Positions 53,518 through 61,579 of a stretch of 64,000 nt of DNA are shown piece after piece; position 1 is the first letter of the stretch; every line of letters starts with the position of its first letter. Source of the stretch: Bacteroidota bacterium. Its GTDB lineage: Bacteria; Bacteroidota; Bacteroidia; Bacteroidales; VadinHA17. The position numbers and the translations under genes were made by a program. The stretch is from contig JADKBL010000058.1 in the NCBI GenBank assembly GCA_016718875.1, forward strand, positions 62,001-126,000. The letters run 5' to 3'. Under the pieces are notes generated by a model. It was given only the letters and a program-made list of their open reading frames with translations, ran no database searches and had not been told where the DNA came from.

Positions 53518-54328
53518 ATGCAATACGATCCGATCAAAAAAACTCTGGGCCGGTTCTTTTCCGGATCGCTCTTCATGAGAAAAAGCTTCTATTTGCTGCT
53601 TGATCTCCTCCTGCTTAGGACATGGCATGTAAAAAAAAGCCCTCAGAAGGATTTTTGCAGGCTTCAATGGAGATATAACAATTCTTGATGCAGGCTGCGG
53701 ATTCGGACAGTATTCATGGCGCATGAGCCGCATGAACAAAAAATCGAAAATTAAAGCAGTCGACATCGACAGCGAACACATCTCTGATTGTTCTGCATTC
53801 TTTAACAAAGCCGGATTATCGGACAGGATAACCCTGGAAACTCTTGATCTGACCAGGCTTTCAGAAACTAATAACTACAATCTTATCCTTTCTGTTGATG
53901 TAATGGAACACATTGAGGAGGATGAAAAAGTATTTAAGAATTTTTTTAATGCACTCCGGGAGGACGGAACACTTGTTATTTCCACACCTTCTGATAAAGG
54001 CGGTTCCGATGTACATGGGGAAGATGAGCATTCCTTTATCGGAGAACACGTACGGGATGGTTACAGTAAGAATGATATAACAGAAAAGCTTTTACGGGCA
54101 GGCTTTCGCAAAACAGATGTTTCCTATACCTACGGAAAACCAGGAACTATTTCATGGAGCCTTTCAATGAAGTATCCGATTAAAATGCTTAATGCATCTT
54201 ATCTCTTTTTCATTATTATTCCTTTCTGGTATCTGATCTTTTTCCCTGTTTCACTAATTCTTAATTTTTGTGATCTGATACTCAGCCACAAAGAAGGAAC
54301 AGGATTGCTGGTAATTGCAAGAAAATAG
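53518..54328 (+). pseudogene. Class I SAM methyltransferase, frameshifted at an A8 run
   Basis: The first frame from the ATG at 53518 reads MQYDPIKKTLGRFFSGSLFM and on to HVKK, then enters A8 (53631-53638) and ends after 56 residues. With seven A the protein continues as ALRRIFAGFNGDITILDAGCGFGQYSWRMSR, the SAM-binding motif I, then VDIDSEHISDC, LILSVDVMEHIEEDEKVF (motif post-I/II) and a hydrophobic C-terminal helix pair, ending at 54328; total about 269 aa. It is therefore a complete UbiE-like methyltransferase broken by one extra base. It could be a sequencing error, a real mutation, or a slippage site. The substrate is unknown; the C-terminal membrane helices suggest a lipid or glycan target. 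Confidence 0.82.
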
Positions 54329-54332
54329 CCTG

Positions 54333-55553
54333 ATGAAGCTTTCATTATACATAGCAAAAAGGTACCTTTTCGCCAAGAAATCGAGGAATGCAATAAATGT
54401 TATTTCGGCCGTTTCAGTTGCCGGAGTCGCTGTTGGTACAATGGCTCTTATCATTGTTCTGTCAGTCTTTAACGGGCTGGAGAAAATGGTCAGCTCAATA
54501 TTCAACACCTTCGATCCTGAAATTAAGATTACTGCTGCTGAAGGCAAGACATTTGTTGCGGATTCATCACGATTAAAACTATTGGCTGAGACTAAAGGAG
54601 TATCGTGCTACTCACTTACTATTGAGGAAAATGCCTTGCTTAAATATGGTGAACGTCAATATATTGCAACGATAAAAGGAGTAGATAAGAATTATGCCCG
54701 AGTTACTGATATTGACAGTTCGATGTGGGAAGGGGAATTCATCCTTACAGCCGAAAACGGAAGGCCTTATGCCGTACCCGGACTCGGAGTTTCACAATAT
54801 CTTGGGATCAGGGTAAATTTTATTACACCTCTCAATATTTATGTGCCGCGAAAATCAGGAAGTGCCGGAATGAATCCGGAGAATGCCTTTAACAGAAAAT
54901 ATATCTTCCCATCAGGCATATTCGAAGTTGAAAAAGAGTATGATTCAAAGTATATCTACCTGCCACTGGAATTTGCCAGAGAGATAACTGAAAATGAAGG
55001 ATCAGTAAGCGCAATAGAGATTAAAGCAGATTCCCCTGAAACCAAATCGCTGGAGAAAAAGATAAAAAAGATCTATGGCGAAGGTTATATTGTGAAAAAC
55101 AGGTTTCAACAGCAGGAGATCTTTTATAAGGTGATGAAGTCTGAGAGACTTGCTATCTTCTTGATCCTTACTCTGATACTTGTGATTGCATCATTCAATA
55201 TTATCGGATCACTTACAATGCTTATAATTGAAAAGGAGCGTGATATTGAAATACTTAAAAGCCTTGGAGCAGATAATGACCTCATAAGGAAAATATTCAT
55301 ATTTGAAGGTTGGCTTATTTCTATAATCGGCGCAGTTGCCGGGTTGATGCTTGGTTTTTTTGTATGCTGGCTGCAACAGACTTTCGGACTGGTAAGGCTG
55401 CAAAGTTCGTCACTTATAATGGATGCCTATCCTGTAATAATGAAATTAAAGGATTTCATTATAGTACCGGCTACAGTACTTATTATTGGGTACTGGGCTG
55501 CATGGTATCCTGTAAGATATCTCACCCGTAAATTTCTCACAAAGAATGTATGA
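54333..55553 (+). CDS. FtsX-type ABC permease, LolC/LolE-like
   Basis: 406-aa inner-membrane protein with one N-terminal TM (NVISAVSVAGVAVGTMALIIVLSVFNGLE), a periplasmic MacB/LolCE core domain (about 60-260) and three C-terminal TMs (IFLILTLILVIASFNIIGSLTMLIIEK). This architecture is that of lipoprotein-releasing permeases LolC/E. No LolD-type ATPase is adjacent. The ATG at 54333 is used; it starts 4 nt after the methyltransferase stop. Specificity for lipoproteins is inferred. The last codons overlap an ATG of the next gene. Confidence 0.85.
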   Translation: MKLSLYIAKRYLFAKKSRNAINVISAVSVAGVAVGTMALIIVLSVFNGLEKMVSSIFNTFDPEIKITAAEGKTFVADSSRLKLLAETKGVSCYSLTIEENALLKYGERQYIATIKGVDKNYARVTDIDSSMWEGEFILTAENGRPYAVPGLGVSQYLGIRVNFITPLNIYVPRKSGSAGMNPENAFNRKYIFPSGIFEVEKEYDSKYIYLPLEFAREITENEGSVSAIEIKADSPETKSLEKKIKKIYGEGYIVKNRFQQQEIFYKVMKSERLAIFLILTLILVIASFNIIGSLTMLIIEKERDIEILKSLGADNDLIRKIFIFEGWLISIIGAVAGLMLGFFVCWLQQTFGLVRLQSSSLIMDAYPVIMKLKDFIIVPATVLIIGYWAAWYPVRYLTRKFLTKNV

Positions 55554-55562
55554 ATCAGTTAT

Positions 55563-55570
55563 TATCTTTG
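55563..55570 (+). promoter_or_regulatory. Possible -7 element inside the operon, before DUF4296 gene
   Basis: TATCTTTG matches TAnnTTTG and lies 30 nt before the ATG at 55601. No -33 partner is visible. If used, it favours 55601 as the start. Confidence 0.35.
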
Positions 55571-55600
55571 CTGATGAAAACCGAAACGAAATCAAATTAC

Positions 55601-56374
55601 ATGACCATTCGTAATTATGTCATATTTATAATATTATCCGTCCTGATAATTTCCTGCACCGGGAAAGAGGAAAAACCTGATAAAACAGGATTAATTCCGG
55701 AAAAGGATTTTATCTCCCTGATTAAAGAAATCCATCTTGCCGACGGTCTTCTTGCAAATCCTAAGGTACAGAACTGGGTATTGTCGATAGATTCTGTCAC
55801 AATTTATTATTACCTGGCGGAAAAACACGGGTATACAAAAGAAGCATATGACAAAACATTCCGTTATTATTTTATAAGCAAACCAAAGGAACTGACAAAA
55901 ATCTATGACAAGATACTGGGTGAATTAAGTGAAATGGAATCCCTGCTTGCAAAAGAAGTAATGATATCACGTGAACGTAATTCGAATATCTGGACGGGAG
56001 AGAGAAATTACTATTTTCCTGACGGAACCGGTACAAAGTCAGTAGAATTTGAAGTTTCACTTACAGGAAGCCGTCTCTACACTTTAAAATTTACAGCAAC
56101 CCTCTTCCCTGATGATCAGTCGGTAAATTTAAAGGCAAGAGCATTCACATGCAGTGCCGACAGTATAAATACAGGCATAAAAACCTGGTATGAAACCCCT
56201 GTATTTCTGAAGGATGGAAATCCCCACACATATTCTGTAAGGATATTCGTTGCATCCAAAGAACCCACTGTGCTTAAGGGAACGCTTTACGAACCGCTTA
56301 ACTGCCTTGAAGAGTGGCAGAAACATATCCGGTTTGAAAATGTCTCATTAAGTATCCCATCCTCTGACATATGA
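55601..56374 (+). CDS. DUF4296-family lipoprotein
   Basis: 257-aa lipoprotein from ATG 55601: signal YVIFIILSVLIISC with a lipobox, then the DUF4296 region GLIPEKDFISLIKEIHLADGLL followed by the helix that ends KELTKIYDKILGELSEM. The C-terminal half (about 130-257) is beta-rich and unassigned. An ATG at 55550 overlaps the permease stop (ATGA) and would add 17 residues before the signal peptide; the shorter start gives a cleaner signal. It overlaps the next gene by 4 nt. Function unknown; DUF4296 proteins are confined to Bacteroidota. Confidence 0.8.
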   Translation: MTIRNYVIFIILSVLIISCTGKEEKPDKTGLIPEKDFISLIKEIHLADGLLANPKVQNWVLSIDSVTIYYYLAEKHGYTKEAYDKTFRYYFISKPKELTKIYDKILGELSEMESLLAKEVMISRERNSNIWTGERNYYFPDGTGTKSVEFEVSLTGSRLYTLKFTATLFPDDQSVNLKARAFTCSADSINTGIKTWYETPVFLKDGNPHTYSVRIFVASKEPTVLKGTLYEPLNCLEEWQKHIRFENVSLSIPSSDI

Positions 56375-57546
56375 AGCAGTTTTCCGCACAGTATATCTTC
56401 ACAAATACCGGCAAGCCTCTTAAAAGAGGGATAATTACAACTGACGATGAAGGAGTTATTCTGGGGATAGAGGATACTGGCGGTTTAACCTCAGAGCGGA
56501 GTTCGGTTGAGTACCATAACGGAATAATTATACCCGGGTTTGTAAACTGTCATTGCCACCTTGAACTTTCTCATCTTAAGGGATTCGCTAAAAAAGGTTC
56601 AGGCCTGAGTGATTTCATTCTGCAGGTAAGAAATACCAGGGAGAGCAGTCCTGATTCAATTACTGAAGCCGCAGAAAAAGCTGATGATGAGATGACCAGA
56701 GAGGGCGTTGTACTTTGCGCCGATATCTGCAACAATGACTCCACCTTTGGGATAAAACTCAAAAGCCGTATAAAATATATTAACCTCATCGAAGTATTTG
56801 GAATTGATCCGGCGAAAGCAGGAAAAAGAATAGAAGAAACAAAAAAGATAAGTGAAAAATGCAGGAGCCTTAATCTTACCTGTTATATAATCCCTCATGC
56901 CGTGTACTCCACTTCACTTCCTCTGTTCAGACTTATCAAAGAACTGACAAACGAAAACAGAGTGACATCTATTCATTTCATGGAGAGTGAAGGAGAAAAA
57001 GATTTCATCGCAAACAATACCGGTTCTATTGCTCAATCATATATAAGTTCGGGGCTGATGCCTGCAATTCCGCAGACAGTTAAAAGCCACACTGAAACGG
57101 TTCTCAGTGAGATCACACTTTCGGGAAACCTTTTGCTTGTTCACAATACATTTGCCGACAGTGTAACAATTGAAAGCGTAAACAAAAGAGGTAATACGTT
57201 CTGGTGCCTTTGCCCGGGATCGAATATTTACATTGAAAATAAACTGCCACCTGTAAAAATTCTCTACGATGCAGGCTGCCAAATAGTTACCGGAACTGAC
57301 AGCCTTGCCTCAAATGAAAAGTTAAGTATATTGCATGAAATGAAGCTCCTACAGGATATTTTCCCTTCAATTACCCTTGAGGAATTAACAGAATGGGCAA
57401 CTATTAACGGAGCAACAGCTCTTGGTGAAACTGAAAATTATGGAAGTATTGAACCGGGTAAAAAACCAGGGCTCCTGCTTCTGAAGGATCTTGACCTTCT
57501 CAGTCTGAGGCTGAAACCGGAAACCTCAGTATTGAAACTGATATAG
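56371..57546 (+). CDS. Amidohydrolase-family deaminase (ATZ/TRZ-like)
   Basis: 391-aa metal-dependent hydrolase of the chlorohydrolase/deaminase branch. GIIIPGFVNCHCHLELSHLKG provides the HxH pair (His61, His63); PHAVYSTS, HFMESEGEKDF, LLVHNT, CPGSNIYIENKLPP and TGTDSLASNEKLS follow in the family order. Possible substrates include aminofutalosine, guanine/cytosine-type bases or S-adenosylhomocysteine; sequence alone does not decide. No other menaquinone-futalosine genes are nearby. It overlaps the DUF4296 gene by 4 nt (ATGA). Confidence 0.82.
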   Translation: MKQFSAQYIFTNTGKPLKRGIITTDDEGVILGIEDTGGLTSERSSVEYHNGIIIPGFVNCHCHLELSHLKGFAKKGSGLSDFILQVRNTRESSPDSITEAAEKADDEMTREGVVLCADICNNDSTFGIKLKSRIKYINLIEVFGIDPAKAGKRIEETKKISEKCRSLNLTCYIIPHAVYSTSLPLFRLIKELTNENRVTSIHFMESEGEKDFIANNTGSIAQSYISSGLMPAIPQTVKSHTETVLSEITLSGNLLLVHNTFADSVTIESVNKRGNTFWCLCPGSNIYIENKLPPVKILYDAGCQIVTGTDSLASNEKLSILHEMKLLQDIFPSITLEELTEWATINGATALGETENYGSIEPGKKPGLLLLKDLDLLSLRLKPETSVLKLI

Positions 57547-57579
57547 AAAACTCTGTTTTTTAATAGTCTGATAACATAT

Positions 57580-58363
57580 ATGTCTACATTCCTTTTTGAT
57601 GAAATAATCTTTGGCCCGGTAAAAAGCAGAAGGCTCGGAGTATCACTGGGAATAAACTTATTGCCAGTCAAAAAGAAGATTTGCAACTTCAACTGCATAT
57701 ATTGTGAATGCGGCTGGACAAGTGACTATGGTAATAAATTGAGTTCGCTTCCAACACGCAGGGGAGGTATACCAGGCCCTCGACCAAAAGCTGTCAATAA
57801 TGAGAGAGAATGGTCAGCATCCTGATGTTATTACATATGCAGGAAACGGAGAACCTACTCTTCATCCGGAATTTGCAGGAATTATAGACGACAGTATTGA
57901 GCTTCGGAATAAATACTTCCCCGACACCAGGATTGCCGTTCTCTCAAACGCAACAACAATAACAAAGCCGCATATAAGGGAAGCGCTTCTTAAGGTTGAC
58001 CAGAATATCCTGAAGCTTGATTCTGCCTGTGATGATACAATAAATCTTCACAACCAGCCAAATAGCAGGATAATTGCGGGAGATCTGATAAATGAACTGA
58101 AAAAGTTCAATGGCAAACTGATTATACAAACACTGTTTCTGAGAGGATCGTACAAAGGTTCTGTCATAGACAATACAACTCAGGAAGAGCTCAGAGATTG
58201 GCTGAATGCAATTGATGAGATCAGGCCATCGGAGGTGATGATCTACACAATATCGAGGGATACCCCCGAGGGAGGTAAACTTGAGAAGGTACCATTGAAA
58301 GACCTGCAATTAATTGCTAAATTGGTAAATGACTTAGGTATAAAAACACAGGTTTCCGGTTGA
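57580..58363 (+). pseudogene. Radical SAM protein (COG0731-like), frameshifted at a G4 run
   Basis: From the ATG at 57580 the frame carries FGPVKSRRLGVSLGINLLP and the cluster motif CNFNCIYC (CX3CX2C). It goes off frame at GGGG (57761-57764). Dropping one G gives RREVYQALDQKLSIMRENGQ and the rest continues as HPDVITYAGNGEPTLHPEFAGI to 58363, about 260 aa in all. The sequence resembles COG0731-type proteins (wyosine-enzyme-like), whose substrates are unknown. The downstream frame is well preserved, which suggests a recent or artefactual change. It overlaps the next gene's TTG by one codon region. Confidence 0.82.
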
Positions 58364-59463
58364 TTTTGGAAAGCAGAAAAAATATCCTGATATGTCCGCT
58401 TGAATGGGGATTGGGCCATGCGACCCGCATGATACCTGTTGCTTCTGAACTGCTGAAACTAAACCATAATGTGATCTTTGCCTCAGGTGAAGGACATCTT
58501 AGCCTTATTCGCCGTGAACTGCCTGAATGCTCATGCATAAGCTTCCCCGGATTCAATCCGGGATATTCACGATACCTGCCCCAGTATTTTGCAATGTTTC
58601 TGAAAATACCCCAGCTGATATTTCATATAACGATAGAACATTTCAGGCTGAGAAGGATTATTGCTGATTATTCCATTGATATTGTCATCAGTGATAACCG
58701 TTTCGGATTATGGAACAAGCGTATAAGATCAGTATATGTGACCCACATGCCCCGAATACCATTTCCTGAAGCTTTCAAGTTTCTTGAAGCTGCTGGTATT
58801 TTTCTTCACAGGCTGATAATCAGAAAATATGATTATTGCTATATCCCGGATCTTCCGGGTGAGGAGAATCTTTCAGGAAGGTTGTCACATGGTATGAAGC
58901 TTCCTGAAAATATCAGATACATAGGCTTACTTTCTCGCTTTTCAAATGGGAACACATCTGAAAGGAATCCGATAGAATCAGTTCATAATACTATAATTCT
59001 GTCAGGTCCTGAGCCACAGAAAGGGATGCTGAAGAAGAAGCTGATCTCCATTTTCAGGGAAAGGAAGCCTGCAACTGTAATTTTTGAAGGGAAACCTGAT
59101 CTAAATACAGAGCCTCCTGATGACGGGAATATTGTTTTCTACAATCATCTGCCAGCAGGGGAAATGAAAAGCATAATTAAAGGAAGTGATTTGATTATCT
59201 CAAGATCGGGATATACAACTATTATGGATCTTATTACACTCAATTGCTCTGCATTACTGATACCTACGCCGGGACAGACAGAACAGGAATATCTTGCCGG
59301 ATATTTATCAGAGAAGGGTCTCTTTTCATATTTGAGACAAAATGATCTGGATAACAATACTATGTTTCCGGGGAGAAAAGCAGTTGATAATTCCTACCTT
59401 ATAAAAGAGAGCCGAAAACTCCTGGGGATGGCACTTGAAGAGCTTCTAAATCAGCCACATTAA
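58360..59463 (+). CDS. Family 28-like glycosyltransferase (MurG-fold)
   Basis: 367-aa GT-B fold enzyme. The N-terminal domain begins NILICPLEWGLGHATRMIPVASEL, and the UDP-binding C-terminal domain has FYNHLPAGEMKSIIKGSDLIISRSGYTTIMDLITLN and LIPTPGQTEQEYLAGYLSEKGL, typical of MurG/GT28 enzymes. The acceptor is unknown; a UDP-GlcNAc-type donor is likely. No ATG is available near the N-terminus: TTG at 58360 (overlapping the previous stop) or 58366 must be used. The 3' end overlaps the convergent PAP2 gene by 18 nt. Confidence 0.85.
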   Translation: MILESRKNILICPLEWGLGHATRMIPVASELLKLNHNVIFASGEGHLSLIRRELPECSCISFPGFNPGYSRYLPQYFAMFLKIPQLIFHITIEHFRLRRIIADYSIDIVISDNRFGLWNKRIRSVYVTHMPRIPFPEAFKFLEAAGIFLHRLIIRKYDYCYIPDLPGEENLSGRLSHGMKLPENIRYIGLLSRFSNGNTSERNPIESVHNTIILSGPEPQKGMLKKKLISIFRERKPATVIFEGKPDLNTEPPDDGNIVFYNHLPAGEMKSIIKGSDLIISRSGYTTIMDLITLNCSALLIPTPGQTEQEYLAGYLSEKGLFSYLRQNDLDNNTMFPGRKAVDNSYLIKESRKLLGMALEELLNQPH

Positions 59464-60077
59464 TAAGCCCAGACCAGCATATCCGAAGAAATAACCAATC
59501 CAGACCTCTGAAGGACTGTGTGCATTAAGTTTAAGCCTGGCCGAAAGCGTCAATCCTGAACCAAGTACTACTATAAGAAGTGGCCATAGCAATGTAGAAT
59601 TCATTTTTATCGACAGCACCAGTACCAGGGCAGCAATTGAACCGACAGCTGCAGAATGTATGGAGATTTTCCACCATAGATTAACGGCAGTGATTGACAG
59701 AGATATTATAAAAATACCGGCAACGTATGTTTTAATGAATATAGGAACCGGGTACCTGATTATGATATATGATGTAGCTGCATAAAGGATAGTTGCAATA
59801 AACAAAGGCAGCATCCTCTCCTTTCTGTTTTCCATTGACCATGATGTTATATAGTTCCTGTACCGCAGATAAGGGAGCAGCGAAACTGGCAATAAGACAT
59901 TGTTAATCATGACTATAAGAAACAGAATCCGTTTAACATTAAAAGGAAGATAGCCAAAGAGTGTCGGGGCTGAAAAATAATTATCAGTCCGTATAATGGC
60001 ATAAAAAGAGGATGAAATACAATTGAAACTGCCTTTGCTGATCTTATCAGAATATCCTCTGTTCTTGTGTTTTCCAT
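59446..60077 (-). pseudogene. PAP2-family membrane phosphatase, frameshifted at an A5/T5 run
   Basis: From the ATG at 60077 on the minus strand the frame reads MENTRTEDILIRSAKAVSIV and onward to PLYGLII, then shifts at the five-base run 59973-59977 and stops soon after. Adding one base restores FSAPTLFGYLPFNVKRIL and joins the frame that continues to 59446. The restored protein is about 210 aa with six hydrophobic helices. It carries the PAP2 motifs ISIHSAAVGSIAAL (SxHxA) and LKLNAHSPSEVWIGYFFG (His-x-x-x-Glu/Asp). It could recycle undecaprenyl pyrophosphate or another lipid phosphate. It starts 10 nt after rpoN in the same operon. One-base loss in a homopolymer again suggests a sequencing artefact. 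Confidence 0.78.
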
Positions 60078-60087
60078 TTTACAACTG

Positions 60088-61545
60088 TTATATCTCTTTT
60101 CTCAGCCTTGCTACGGGAATGTTAAGCTGTTCCCTGTATTTTGCAACCGTTCTTCTGGCAATCTGGTATCCCTTTTCCTGGAGGATTTCGGTAAGCCTTT
60201 CATCTGTAAGAGGCCTTCTTTTTTCCTCATTATCAATACAATCCTGCAATATACGTTTTATCTCCCTTGTAGAAACCTCTTCTCCTGTATCTGTCTGCAA
60301 TCCCTCCGAGAAGAAAAACTTAAGCGGGAAGATACCAAAATGGGTCTGGATGAATTTGCTGTTTGCTACCCTTGAAACAGTTGAGATATCGAATCCTGTC
60401 ATTTCTGCCACATCTTTCAGAATCATTGGTCTAAGCCTGGTCTCGTCGCCATCCACAAAATATTCTTTCTGGTACTCTAGAATAGCATTCATTGTCAGGA
60501 GAAGTGTATTCTGTCTCTGTTTTATTGCATCGATAAACCATCTTGCGGAATCAATTTTCTGCTTAACAAACTGGACAGCATCTTTCATTTCCTTTTTCTG
60601 ACTTTTGTCCCGGCTGTATGACTGGAGCATTTCATTATAGGCGGAACTCAGTCTAAGTTCAGGCTGGTTCCTGGAATTCAGGTGCAGGTCAAAACCATCT
60701 TCCGAAAGTTCAAGAATAAAATCGGGGATGATTGGCTGCGATGATTTACTGAAAGGATCGCTGTAAACCCCTCCGGGTTTTGGATTAAGTTTTAAAACCT
60801 CCTCTATCACAGCCTTGAGTTCATTCTCACTTATATTCAGCCGGGCAACAATTTTGTCATAGTGTCTTTTGCTGAACTCCTCAAAGTATGATTCCAGTAT
60901 TGTATGTGCGAGTTGTGCTGAAGGATGGGCTTTATCGCGTTTTGCGATCTGAAGAAGAAGACATTCCTGAAGGGTCCTTGCTCCCACTCCGGATGGTTCC
61001 AGATCCTGAATAATCTTCAGTACCTCTTCAAGTTCTTCTTCTGTTGTCTCAATATTCTGAAGAAAGGCAAGGTCGTCGACAATATTTGCAATCTCACGCC
61101 TCAAATAACCATCTTCATCAATATTGCCTATAATGTATTCACCCAGGATCTTTTGTTTTTCAGTCAGATCCCTGAGGCCGAGTTGTGATTCCAGATGCTC
61201 ATGAAATGAAAATCCTACTGAAAAAGGTATTTCATTTCTTCGCTCATCATCCTTGCTGGTGTTCTTTGCCTGGAGACGATATTCCGGAATATCATCTTCC
61301 TCAATATAATCATCAATAGTAAATTCCTCCTGGTCCTTATCATCACCCTCAAACTGATCCTCCTCTTCTGTACCCGGAGCCATCTCATCCTCTTCGGCAC
61401 CTTCCTCCAGGGCAGGGTTCTCCTCCAGTTCCTTCTTAATCCTCTCCTCAATCTGCAGAGTAGGAACCTCCAGCAGCTTGATCATTTGAATCTGCTGAGG
61501 TGAAAGCTTCTGTAGCAGTTTCTGCTGAAGTCTTTGTTTTAACAT
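60088..61545 (-). CDS. rpoN: RNA polymerase sigma-54 factor RpoN
   Basis: 485-aa alternative sigma factor. The Gln/Leu-rich region I starts MLKQRLQQKLLQKLSPQQIQMIKLLEVP, an acidic linker follows (about 45-90), then the core-binding region, the HTH (DVAEMTGFDISTVSRVANSKFIQT) and the C-terminal RpoN box ARRTVAKYRE that contacts the -24 GG. All regions are intact. Sigma-54 needs AAA+ enhancer-binding activators, none of which is visible here. The gene is co-oriented with asnS upstream (34 nt) and the PAP2 gene downstream (10 nt). Confidence 0.97.
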   Translation of the reverse strand: MLKQRLQQKLLQKLSPQQIQMIKLLEVPTLQIEERIKKELEENPALEEGAEEDEMAPGTEEEDQFEGDDKDQEEFTIDDYIEEDDIPEYRLQAKNTSKDDERRNEIPFSVGFSFHEHLESQLGLRDLTEKQKILGEYIIGNIDEDGYLRREIANIVDDLAFLQNIETTEEELEEVLKIIQDLEPSGVGARTLQECLLLQIAKRDKAHPSAQLAHTILESYFEEFSKRHYDKIVARLNISENELKAVIEEVLKLNPKPGGVYSDPFSKSSQPIIPDFILELSEDGFDLHLNSRNQPELRLSSAYNEMLQSYSRDKSQKKEMKDAVQFVKQKIDSARWFIDAIKQRQNTLLLTMNAILEYQKEYFVDGDETRLRPMILKDVAEMTGFDISTVSRVANSKFIQTHFGIFPLKFFFSEGLQTDTGEEVSTREIKRILQDCIDNEEKRRPLTDERLTEILQEKGYQIARRTVAKYREQLNIPVARLRKEI

Positions 61546-61579
61546 GATGTCCTATCAAGTATGCGGTCAGAATATATTT

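Noticed and set aside
56371..58363. Menaquinone futalosine pathway (deaminase next to radical SAM gene)
   Set aside because: The radical SAM protein looks like COG0731 rather than MqnC/MqnE, and no mqnA or mqnD is nearby; substrate of the deaminase is left open.
60023..60601. 192-codon open frame on the plus strand within rpoN
   Set aside because: It lies antisense to well-conserved rpoN sequence, has no recognisable motif and no promoter; treated as a shadow frame.
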